Source: Paraspadella gotoi (taxonomy: Eukaryota; Chaetognatha). Taken from it: 64,000 bases of DNA. A program made the translations under genes and the position numbers. The notes beneath the pieces are model-generated. The model was not told where the DNA came from. It saw only the letters and a list, made by a program, of their open reading frames with translations, and searched no databases. The stretch spans positions 23,107,497 to 23,171,496 of the forward strand of contig CM119269.1 of the NCBI GenBank assembly GCA_051294375.1. The letters run 5' to 3'. This document shows positions 12,036 through 21,878 of the stretch, one piece after another (position 1 is the first letter of the stretch; every line of letters starts with the position of its first letter).

Positions 12036-14207
12036 TTACCTCGCTCCTTCTCTCGCCAAATCCATCAGTTTTTCCCACCAAAGCTCAGGATCGGGTGGAG
12101 GGGTCTGTCCGTCCGGCGGCCGTACGTCGTTGAGTCCGCACGTCCGTACGGCCTCGTAGAGAGAAGAGGAGGAGGCGATGACGGCGGCCGATTGGTGAGC
12201 GTTCACTTCGTCCAGATCAAAGACTCCTATGTTGATGAGAGAAATATAGATGTCTACATTATGTTTAAACATAATTTACGTGATAAATAGATATAAATAT
12301 TAAATATCCCCATCCCAAATGGATAAATAATATTGTATTGGCGTTCGCGGTGCGCAACGCGGGCGTCGCCGTAGGGGCAGGACAGCTCAACGTTCGACGG
12401 CAGAGATTTCGACATCCGAGTCCCAAGTTTCCTGATTCGCGAGGACGACGACGATTAATATGAAGAAAAAAGCAAATATCTGGGTTATTTTTAACGTTTG
12501 AAATTTAGGAAAAGTGAGAGGCAGTCGCCTCGTTAAGCCGCGACGTCGAACGTTTTCACGTTGCTTTTAACGTGTTGCTTTTAAAGTATTTTTATCGTTT
12601 TTAAATCATTGTTTGTTTTGAAACAACTTGAAATATCACCGATTGCATTAATATCACTAAACATTTTAAAACATCGTTGGATTCTCGGTCGTCGTCTACG
12701 AGAAAGTCAGCAAAAATAAACAATTTTGATATCATTAAACCGAGGCAGCTCAAACAAATATTATATTTAACACAAAAACATTTTAACAAATATATGAAAT
12801 CATAAATAATAGTTGTTTTAAATTAAAAAAAATTAAATAAATATAGTGAAACAAGTAATTTTGCAACTTCATATATGAAAATTGCAAAATTACTTGTTAT
12901 CCTATTCTATTTTTATATATTTTAAGATATTTAATAATATTTAATATATTACGGTTTGATTTTTTATATCTTTGACACACACTGCATTAGAATTTGTCTT
13001 TTATTCTGTTTTTGTTAAAACAGAAATTCTTTTTACATCAGCAAAAGGTAATCGAGTGACTTTACAAGTAGCGGTAGCCGACCGAATTCAAATTTTAATG
13101 GGAACAGCATTAAACTAATCCATTATTGGTATTAATTATTATGTTAAAATATTATTTTGCAAAAATGTTCCGAACCATGAGTAATTCGCTAATTAATATT
13201 ATTATATTGCTATATAATGTCAAAAAATTTTGGGGGATATTTTAAGTTTTTTTAATTGATTCTGATAGAGCTTAAAAAGTTAAGCAAAAAATATAATTAC
13301 AACTTTTTAAAATTTTGATGTTTTATTATTAAAAATTAGTAAAAACTGCTAAAATCATTTAATGATAATGATGATGATAATTTTGTAAGGTTTTTCCCAA
13401 TTTTAACCCACTTATCATCAAAATATTGAAAAAAGAATTATATTTTGTGTAGATTTGAATCTGCTTATAAAAATACAAAATTCAAAAAAAATTTTTTTTA
13501 CATTTCCTATCTATAAATAAATATTAAAAAATTAATTACTAATGCTTCTAGCAATTTTAGAAAATTTTGGTCCATTGAAAGTTTTCTCAGAAATGTATGA
13601 AGTTTCATTTGAAAAGGTTCCCAAATCAAACTTCTGACCCACCCCATTGACAAAGTTTGGCTCTATCACTAGTAGGATATATGGTCATATATATATATCA
13701 ATATATATTGTTCACTCTAAAGGTACTATGGTACCTTACCTTTATACCAAATACGAACTTAATCGATACAATATTACCCAAGTTATTTTTAATATAAGTG
13801 GGACCCTCCGACAGACAATCATACCGACCGACCGACCGAAAAGTGACTTATAGCGCCATCAAAAACTTTTACAATATAAACTTTACCGTCTTTGTCCGTA
13901 TGTCTCAGCATAAATATGTATTCATCTCCGATCTTCAACTTTGTTCCGCTGCAAGTTGATCTGGGAAAAATCCGTCGAATTTCGATCTGGGATGGAATAT
14001 CCATCTCAGATTTTTTCAAGATGGCGTAAACGTGGGAAAGGGAAGAAGTGGACGAGGGAAGTGGGTAGAAAGGGTCGGCTAGAGGGGGGTGGGTTGTGGA
14101 TAGAAAAGTGGGTAGGGAAGGAGGTCAGGTATTAAGGGAATTTTAAAAAGTTTTGATGCAAATTATTTGTGGTAATATTTTGATAGAATATGCTTCGTTT
14201 ATCAATT

Positions 14208-14238
<31 letters not shown>

Positions 14239-14724
14239 TGTCTTTTGAGATTGTGAGAGAGTTTGGATTGAAAGTTTGCAGGGCCTTTACTCACCATAAC
14301 CAGTATTAAGTCAGGAGGCAAGATTAATTATTTATTTAATTAATGGATAATTTTTATATTAGTTTTCCCTTTTAAAAACATTTTTATAATCCAGTATCTT
14401 TTATGCAATTGGATAACTTAACTTAAGCATTCAATCAAGACTCTCTTAGTATTTCAATCAAAAAAACTATCTATCTTTACAATTATCCTTTATTATCAAT
14501 AAATTAATAACTTAATAATTTTGATTTATTTTTAATTCTGAATTATTCTTACTTCTATTTTCGCTCCTCGTTATGTGATTAGCATCTTTGCCATAAACGA
14601 CTATTTCACTTTTCAGCATAAGTTGAACATCAGAATAAATCTGGTATAATTCAATCGCGATGGAACAGCCCGTGCCTTCTCGGGCAGAGGCGGCCCACAA
14701 AATTAGCCAAAGAGTTGGCCACAT
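12036..14724 (-). CDS. Secreted netrin-module (NTR/TIMP)-like protein, copy 1
   Basis: Three exons join in frame: 14724-14553, 14078-13887 and 12226-12036, all introns in phase 1, giving 184 residues. Exon 1 encodes a short signal peptide (WPTLWLILWAASA), then GTGCSI and SEIVVYGKD, the usual position of the first NTR beta strand. Exon 2 carries HVYAILKK, an IEIRRIF strand, STC, then LKIGDEYIFML. The pattern 'strand - C - hydrophobic-x-x-G-x-x-Y-hydrophobic' is typical of NTR modules in TIMPs, netrins and complement C3. Exon 3 holds VRTCGLND and a Pro/Trp-rich C terminus. Only three mature cysteines are present, fewer than in TIMPs, so protease inhibition should not be assumed. The best relative is the gene at 16783-18797. 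Intron 2 contains a large dispersed repeat. Exon structure is well supported; the NTR assignment is a fold-level guess. Confidence 0.68.
12340..12450. other. GC-rich exon-like patch in NTR-like copy 1 intron 2
   Basis: An isolated 110-base GC-rich island in AT-rich DNA. A plus-strand frame ends in FDIRVPSFLIREDDDD before a stop, and another frame just upstream reads AFAVRNAGVAVGAGQ. No acceptor is visible on the plus strand and a frameshift would be needed to join these. On the minus strand a short frame ANQETWDSDVEISAVER is also open. It may be an exon relic, but I cannot assign it. Confidence 0.2.
13060..13640. repeat. Dispersed element, inverted relative to 20285-20712
   Basis: This stretch, from the GTAGCGGTAGCCGACC end to the CAAACTTCTGACCCACCC end, is found again in inverse orientation at 20285-20712. 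No protein-coding capacity is evident, so it is a non-autonomous element. It lies in intron 2 of the first NTR-like gene. Confidence 0.75.
13700..13860 (-). repeat. GACCGACC/AAGTGACTTATAG dispersed element end, beside an exon
   Basis: GTGGGAC followed by GACNGACC runs and AAAAAGTGACTTATAG recurs at 19690-19800, 33840-33915 and, degenerate, at 37410-37530. Here it abuts the donor side of exon 2 of the NTR-like gene, so the open frame extending beyond the donor into the repeat is spurious. Confidence 0.6.
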
Positions 14725-15043
14725 GTTTTAGTTAGTAGTTGTTTGTAAATAATAAACATAAACGATGTCAAATTAAACTTGGAGGCGAATATCGTACAAA
14801 CTTATGATTGTTTAAGTAAAATTGATGTTTTTTTCTTATTTATTTATTTAATTTTTTAACGTTTTCCGCGTCAGGAGCGATTACAAAAATTTTCGAAATG
14901 TTTTTCGAGTTTGAACTCTAATCTTTTTTTAATTCGTTTTTTTATTAATTCCGCCGTTTTTAATCTTTGATTTTAATCAATTTGATTTTGAGCTAATTTT
15001 TTTTCTTCTTCTTCCATACTAGGATGTCAATTCAGTCTATGAC

Positions 15044-15044
15044 T

Positions 15045-15097
<53 letters not shown>
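15044..15097. repeat. (CT)n microsatellite
   Basis: Uninterrupted CT repeat of about 54 bases. The surrounding AT-rich DNA (14740-16160) shows no gene. Confidence 0.95.
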
Positions 15098-15098
<1 letters not shown>

Positions 15099-15293
15099 TT
15101 CATCAGCCAAATCCAGTGTCCCTTCTTGTCTCGTGACAAAAAAATTCAGACTCAAATTCTCTATTTTTTTTTCTTTTTATTTTCCTTGAAAAACAAAAGA
15201 TCATTCGATTCTTTTTTCAATTTGAGTCATTTTAATAATTTTTAGGTTCTAATTTCTAAAAGCGCCTCATTTATGTTATTTTATCACTTAATT

Positions 15294-15303
15294 NNNNNNN
15301 NNN
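15294..15303. other. Assembly gap of 10 N flanked by the same ~37 bp
   Basis: TAAAAGCGCCTCATTT and the following bases occur directly before and directly after the N run with one mismatch, indicating unmerged contig overlap. Confidence 0.95.
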
Positions 15304-15379
15304 TAAAAGCGCCTCATTTGTGTTATTTTATCACTTAATTTTAATATCTAATGATAAACTATTATCTAACTTTTAAACC

Positions 15380-15620
15380 AACTATTAACCTTAAATCCTT
15401 GTTCTAAATCTTTCTACCTAATCCGTAACCGCTCAGGGCCTAATCCATAACCGCTCTGGTCCTAATCCCTATCCGCTCTTGTCCTAATCCCTAACCCTAA
15501 TCCCCAAACCTAAAAGACTAATCACTAACGCTTATTCTTAAAATCTTAATCTTTAAACCAAAAACTTAACTAAATCCTTAATTTAATCTGAAATTGGGCG
15601 CGTTTAGACAATTTGGCCAA
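15380..15620. repeat. Dispersed element with CCTAA-rich core (degenerate)
   Basis: Degenerate CCCTAA/CCTAATCC units followed by an end of the type GAAATTGGGCGCGTTT. It is the same family as 43990-44350. Confidence 0.6.
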
Positions 15621-16169
15621 CAAAAGATCATGGATTTCTTGTGAACTTTAGTCATTTTAGTGATTTTTGTATGACTTTGGTTACGCATAAGTTATTTCGA
15701 GTATAGCTCGTGATTGTTCGGCCAACCTTGGTGAGTGATTCAAACATTTAAGTCTTACGACTCCTGTTAGATTAATTTAATCAGTCTTCGCTTATTTGGA
15801 CTGCTAACTGCAGTTATGATGGAGTATTTTAAATAAAAAAAGCAAGAAAAAACAATACATTAAAAAAGTTTAATTTCAATCATTCCAAATCACCCAGATT
15901 TTTTGTAATATAAAATAAAGAAAATATAATGCAAAGTAAAGAGAATCGATAGACTTGATAAAAAAGTTTCAAAATTACAGATTTGATTTTTTTCACTTGA
16001 TGCAAAAGGCGTAAAAGGCTTTTTTTTCAGATAGCCCCTATCTCAGGGAGACAGATGTTAAAATGGCAAGAAATAATAAACTCGTCCAGTTGTCTTTCGC
16101 TAATGTCCGCCATGAACCTGCTCCAGATTTGCAATTTTCGTCACTAAAAAATAAAAAAAAAGGATTTAT

Positions 16170-16400
16170 GGTGGACTAAAATCCACCAACCGTTCATCAG
16201 CGGCCATTGGTGCCGGAGGCAAGTCATTCGCTTCCCAACCCAAAGGTCCGGGGTTCTAGCCCGGTGGTCGTCTGGCAGTTAAGAGGGACTGGGGCGTTTA
16301 AACCGCCTGTAACATGGTGTTACAGCCTGATCCGAAGCTCAGGGACTGCTTGTATTGAACGGTTCTGTCACTAACCCATAACAATAATTACTGTCTCTTC
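16170..16400 (+). repeat. SINE family 1 (tRNA-like)
   Basis: About 230 bases from GTGGACTAAAATCCACC to TACTGTCTCTTC. It contains a box-B-like GGGGTTCTAGCCC. Further copies are at 17637-17863, 18050-18273 and 23105-23345 (minus) and 34016-34247 (plus). No open reading frame is conserved. A tRNA-derived SINE is the likeliest identity. Confidence 0.75.
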
Positions 16401-16496
16401 AGATTAAACTTTTTTTACACAATTTTTCACAAAATCTAATTTATTATCATCAATCCTTTGTCATCTTTTCCGATCATCAAACTTAACAACACTGCC

Positions 16497-16777
16497 GACC
16501 AAGCGCTAATGGGGCCAAAGATTGCTATCCGCAACTTCTTGAACCCCTTCTAGCAGCCATGGAACGGGTCCTGGGCTTGGAAACAGGATTCAGGGTTTTC
16601 CACGCCCCCCATGGCGGCTAACGGCCGTCCTCACGTTTCCCGCAGGGTAGGTAACATTGGGAATCGATCCCGGTACTTGATTGGACATGAGCTGATGTTA
16701 TTACTCAATGAGCCACCGGGTCAAGACTAAAGGCGTCATGCATATAGGGGGTGAACTTATTGCAATGCCAGACAACA
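16497..16777 (-). mobile_element. SINE family 2 (tRNA-like), next to a stop codon
   Basis: Minus-strand copy of an element that starts GGCATTGCNNNNGTTCACCCC, passes through ACCCGGTGGCTCATTGAGTAA and a box-B-like GGGATCGATTCCC, and ends near GGATAGCAATC. Other copies are at 26175-26455, 32690-32845, 35408-35595 (rearranged) and 56625-56880. Its 5' end lies about 6 bases downstream of the stop codon of the second NTR-like gene, so it would form part of that gene's 3' UTR. Confidence 0.75.
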
Positions 16778-16782
16778 CATCC

Positions 16783-18797
16783 TTACTCCGCCGATGCCGC
16801 ATCAAGAGCCGACCATTTTCGCTCCCAAAGGTCCGGATAAGGCCGAGCGTCCGCACCGTTGGGCCCAGTGTCCGTACCGTCCGGACGCAAGACATTGTTC
16901 AGTCCGCAAATTCGTACCGCGTCGCTGAGCGTCGAGTTGGTCGCGAGGATGGCGGAAGAATGAAGCAAACGTTCGTGAAGATCGAATATTCCTGGGGTTA
17001 GAAATAATTAAATGAAATTGGTACCACCAATATAAAAATTATCCATTCATTTAATAAATAAGCTATCTTGCCCCTTACTTTGGATCGGCTTGGGTGGTTT
17101 AAGGCGTCCATAACTCTTAAAAGAGAGATCATTGGTCAAAACAAGGTCACGTAAAAACAAAATATCTCTCTCTCTCTCTCTCTTTTTTTTTTTTTAAAGC
17201 AAAACCAATTGACCCAGCTTCCATCCCTTCTTCCCAGCCTGCCTTGCTTGTTAAAGCATCACTTATTGACCACTGACCAATCTTCCTAGCTTACTAGCCT
17301 GATTTGCTAATTAAAGAACAAGCTCCCTAATTAGTACCAGCCTGTCCCGTCGGCTTAATCATGAATAGATATTCTTTTCCAGTCTCGATCCTCGTGTTGG
17401 AACAACTCGTCATCGGCCAAACATCATGAATTTCTATCTGATAAGGAATTTTGATGTTTTTATCTTTTTTCAGAATCGCATAGACGTGAGTGATGGAGCT
17501 GTTGTGAGAATCTGATGGGGGAAAGAAAATTGGGGTTAAGTGAATGATGTTTGTGAGAAGTGAATTAAGCGTTAGGGTGAGGCGAGATTGAAGTTAATAT
17601 CCGAAATCTTTAAACTTAATCTTAATATATGATTTTGAAGAGACAGTAATTATTGATAAGTGTTAATGACAGAACGTTCATATAAGCAGTCCCTGAGCTT
17701 CGATCAGCTGTAACACCATGTTACAGGCGGGTTAAGCGCCCCGTCCCTCTTAACTGCCAGACGACCACTGGCTAGAACCCCGGACCTTTGGGTTGGGAGG
17801 CGAATGACTTGCCTCCGGCACCAATGGCCGCTGATGAACGGTTGGTGGATTTTAGTCCACCATACATCCCCCCTCCCGTAGGGAAAAATCTGTTGCGTCT
17901 CTTCAGTGAATTGTTGTTGTTGGTGGAAAGTTCGTCACCAAGTTGAGGCATGTCGCCTGATGTGTTGTGGGCGGAAAGTGCATCGCCAGGTGGAGGCATG
18001 TGCCTGAGAGTGTTGTTGTTGCTGTTGTGTCGGAAGTCGGGCTCACCAATGAAGAGACAGTAATTATTATTATGTGTTAGTGACAGAACTTCAATATAAG
18101 CAGTCCCTGAGCTTCGGATAGGCTGTAACACCAAGTTACAGGGGGTTAGCGCCCCGTCCCTCTTAACTAGACACACGGACGCTAGAACCCCGGACCTTTG
18201 GGTTGGGAGGCGAATGACTTGCCTCCGGCACCAATGGCCGCTGATGAACGGTTGGTGGATTTTAGTCCACCATAATTTTAAACTTTTATTATATTTATAT
18301 AAATATAATATTAATACCAATCTTTAATCCTTAAAACCCCCTTTTATCTTAAATTTGGAATGAAATAATTTTTTTTATTTTAAGATTAGATTAAGACCCT
18401 CACCCCGTTATATTTAATATCAACGCAGGAAATGGAGCTGTAAATGCATCTGATGGATCTCACCATTGCTACTTTTTTCGTTGATATTATAGTTAAAATT
18501 AAAATCTGTGATAAAGGAACAGAAATGGGGCACTCTCGGAAAAGAAAGCCCATTCTAAATATGTTTATATGTTTATATTATAATATGTTTATAATATGTT
18601 TTTATTCTAGATATGTTCATGTACTAACTCGGTTCCGGAAGAAAGTGTTGGTGATCTTTGCCGTAAACGACGTTCTCGCTATCGAGCATCAACTCTAAAT
18701 CGGTGTACATCTTTTCTGGGCCCATAATTGTACAAGGAGTGACATCTGATGGGAAGAGAGAGAAGGCGACCAACAAAAGAGCAAGGGGTGGAGACAT
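16783..18797 (-). CDS. Secreted netrin-module (NTR/TIMP)-like protein, copy 2
   Basis: Tandem paralogue of 12036-14724. Exons 18797-18629, 17511-17338 and 16991-16783 join in frame with the same phase-1 introns, giving 183 residues. It has a signal peptide (ALLLVAFSLFPSDVTPC), SENVVYGKD, then SITHVYAILKK, IEIHDVW, TSCSNT and IETGKEYLFMI, and in exon 3 GIFDLHE, VRICGLNNV and an acidic Ala-rich end. The two proteins align over their full length, with cysteines in the same three places, which supports both gene models. Two SINE copies sit in intron 1. Role unknown; a secreted NTR-like ligand or inhibitor is possible but unproven. Confidence 0.68.
17637..17863 (-). repeat. SINE family 1, intronic copy
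   Basis: Near full-length, in intron 1 of the second NTR-like gene and in the same transcriptional orientation. Confidence 0.8.
18050..18273 (-). repeat. SINE family 1, second intronic copy
   Basis: Same orientation as the copy 186 bases away. The DNA between them (17864-18049) has GTTGTTG runs and repeated GGNGGAGGCATGT-like pieces. The 182-codon minus-strand frame spanning both copies is a by-product of the SINEs. Confidence 0.8.
18300..18560. repeat. Dispersed element with one clear terminal motif
   Basis: Ends in GAAATGGGGCACTCTCGGAAAAG at about 18522-18545, the terminal motif of the telomere-like-core family. The CCTTAA-like core is decayed. Confidence 0.55.
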
Positions 18798-19499
18798 GTT
18801 CGAGGAGAAACGCCAAAAAATTGTGAATAAGATTTGCGTTAACGGTTTTTTATGGTTGAGATCTTTAGCGATGTATTAAATAAGGTATTTTTTAGATGTT
18901 TTGGAACATTTTGAGTTTTTAAGGGCAGTATTTTGTTAGTCTTTATTAGCTTTCTTCAATAGCAAATTTATGTAGAATTCTTTTTGTATAGTAGGAACTT
19001 GCATTTGATTTTATATTTATTTATATTACTGTTTGATGTATAGGACTCGTTTTTGTCAATTAAAGTTATTTTGAGATGAAATATTATTATCAGTCTTAAT
19101 TTTTTAAGTCGAAATGATTCAGGATTTAATTTTGTCTGCTTGAGAATGAAAACCAGTTTCTGAAAAATCATGAGAAGAATTTGCGAGTTTTGTTTATAGT
19201 TCACCTTTTTGGAGAAAATAACAAAAGATCAGTCGTGATATCAAAAGGAAAAAAGCTATACAATATAGTATACATAGTATACATTGTCGCACTACATGGA
19301 TTAGGAAGCCATGTTCATAAACGGGACCAAATACAACCTGTACAATAGTCAACTAAGTCAGGAGGGAAAGTAGCTTATTAATATTCTCTCTCTCTCTCTC
19401 TCTCTTTTTAGCCTATAAAAATTTCAACAGAATAAACCATTTAGCTACAAAGAGTGGAGATTAAAGACGCAACATTAAATGATTTATTGTGACGCCAAA

Positions 19500-19810
19500 T
19501 TTGAAGGTAAATTTGAAAGTATTAACACCTCACTTAAGGTGTTGCGCCGCTTCACTTTTCTTTTTACTTATTTACTTATTTACTTATTTACTTATTTCTT
19601 TAAAAACAAAAGGCAGCACCAGTAGTCGATTAGATTTGATTTTTAACAAATGAGCATTATAACTTATAACAAACTATAGGCAAGTAAAAAGCGTTTTTAA
19701 TGTAAGTGGGACAGACCGACGGACAGACATACAGACGGACCGACTGACCGACCGACCAAAAAGTGACTTATAGAGTTGCTCCGCGAGTACTCGCGGCGCA
19801 ACTAAAAACT
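19500..19810. repeat. Dispersed element with GGTGTTGCGCCGC and CGCGAGTACTCGCG ends
   Basis: A tetranucleotide TTAC run, then GACNGACC motifs, AAAAAGTGACTTATAG and a palindromic GCGAGTACTCGC before GGCGCAACTAAAAA. Related pieces are at 33595-33915 and 37410-37530. Confidence 0.65.
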
Positions 19811-19984
19811 AGACACTATAAATAAATAACTTGTCAATGTTTTATTCTCGTTTGTTTACAAACTAATTTGAGCTTTTTAACTACTCGTCACCTAATTAAG
19901 AAGTCAGTCAGAAACAGAGGCAACTCGAATAAATTTTGAATCGTATTGCCGGTTTTCCGTGATTTAATTTTCCATAAATTCTTC

Positions 19985-20800
19985 GGCTCTTTTATCCAAG
20001 AGCACCCTGTTTCTATTCCTTTATCCCGGAATTTGAATTCACCCTTAATATTCAGCATAAATATATTTTTAAACTTATAATAAAATTATAATCCCGAACC
20101 TTAACCAGGTTAAGTTAAGTTAAGTTAACCTAATCTTAAACTTTTACCCTAAACCCTTATTACTAATTAACCTTAAACCTTAATCCCTAACCCTAAACTT
20201 TAACCTTAAACCTTAATCCTTAACCCTAATCTTTATCCACTAACCAAATCCTTAACGTTAAACTTCTACCTAATTAGGATCAATATTTATCAATAGGGTG
20301 GGTCAGAAGTTTGATTTAAGAACCTTCCCAAATGAAACTTCATACATTTCTAAAAAAACTTTCAATGGATCAACATTGTTTAAAAATGGCTAAAAGCACT
20401 AGTAATTAATTCTTTTTTCAATATTTTAAAATTAGAAAAAACCTTAAAAAATCATCATGATCATTATCATCTGATAATTTTAATAGTTTTTATTAATTGT
20501 TTATTAAATTTTTTTAGCATTATCAGAATCAATTAAAAAAATTAAAATATAACAAAATTTTTTGATATTATATAGCAATATAATAATTTTTATTAGCGAA
20601 TTACTCATGCTTTGGAACATTTTTGCAAAAAAATATTTTAACACAATAATTAATACCAATGATGGATTAGTTTAATGCTGTTCCCATTAAAATTTGAATT
20701 TGGTCGGCTACCGCTAACCTAATCAACCTAATTCTAGAAATTAACCTAATTTCATATTTAAGACGAAATGGGGCGTTCTCGGAAAATAAATCTCGACTTT
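19985..20800. mobile_element. Telomere-like-core element with a nested insertion
   Basis: The left end GGCTCTTTTATCCAAGAGCACCCTG and the right end GAAATGGGGCGTTCTCGGAAAA are imperfect inverted repeats. Between them are CCTTAACCCTAAAC-type units interrupted by a different element at 20285-20712 (inverted copy of 13060-13640). The outer element is therefore older than the inner one. Confidence 0.7.
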
Positions 20801-21870
20801 ATAATCCATAAAGTCGAGTAAAATTTAATCGTATTCGGTCAATGACAGTTACTCTTGTATTAAAAACGAGTTTCTCTCGATAATTTGCAATTGATTATTG
20901 TTGAAGTTTTCAAGGATTTTAAGGATCCGGCTTATAAGAACAATTGTAAAATTTGTCCCTGAGCAATTTTTTTTTTTACAGTTATTTTTGTTTTCTTCTT
21001 TCAAAGAAATTTATGATTGGAGTGATTTCAAATAAGTGGAATTTTAAATAAAATTAACCAATGTTTATATATAAATTTTCTTTTTAATATGGAAGATTAT
21101 AAAATGATTAAAGAAAGGATATATGAGGCTCTCTCTCTCTCTCGCTCTCTCTCTCTCTTTCTTTCTTTGCTCTTACTCTTAAACTACTCATTTGTCCAAA
21201 GAATTCGAAATATTGGTCATTAATAAATATTGTACCTGTACTCCATGTGTAATCTTTAACTAATTCTTAATCTCGGTACATGCGATGACTATCATAGAAT
21301 AAATAACGAATCATATTATGCACTCTTAATTTCGACGACATGAGTCTGGTACCATATCCTACATGACGCTATGGATACAATTAATTAATTATAAAATAAA
21401 TTAATTTAATTATTTTAAATTATTTTTTTAAATTTAATAATTTTTCTGATTTTATTTTTTTTTAAAAATTTATTAATAACAAACGATATTAACAAAATTC
21501 AAAAAGCAGTAATGCGCTAACAGTAACAGTAACGCAGTAACAGTTATGCAGTAATAGTAACGCTATCAATAACAGCATAAAGAGACTGGAACACAAAAAC
21601 TGGAACATTTTTTTTAATTTACAATCTTGAAACTAAAAAAATTAATTAAAAACGAAAAATTAAAAAAAAATTAAATTATTGTAGATTAATAGCATTTAAT
21701 TTCAGAGAAATTGTATTATCTTAGTAGGCGATTAATGTTGTTTGATTAGTTTTTTGATATAAATTAAAACTACTTCTTTTAAAATGAAAGCCATGAAATA
21801 TGCAAAATGATATTATTGTTGATGAAATGATATTTTTTATACAAGAAACCACTCATCCGCATTCGTCATA
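20800..21870. other. AT-rich upstream region of the HoxX-like gene
   Basis: AT-rich, with a CT tract at 21130-21165 and short direct repeats of GCAGTAACAGTAACG at 21508-21570. No exon seen. Any promoter of the downstream gene should lie here. Confidence 0.4.
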
Positions 21871-21878
21871 ACTGCAAT

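Noticed and set aside
13647-13853. Small plus-strand gene
   Set aside because: Part of dispersed repeats that recur at 19.7, 33.8 and 37.4 kb.
17772-18320. 182-codon minus-strand frame
   Set aside because: Spans two SINE family 1 copies in an intron; the similar peptide stretches are the SINE itself.
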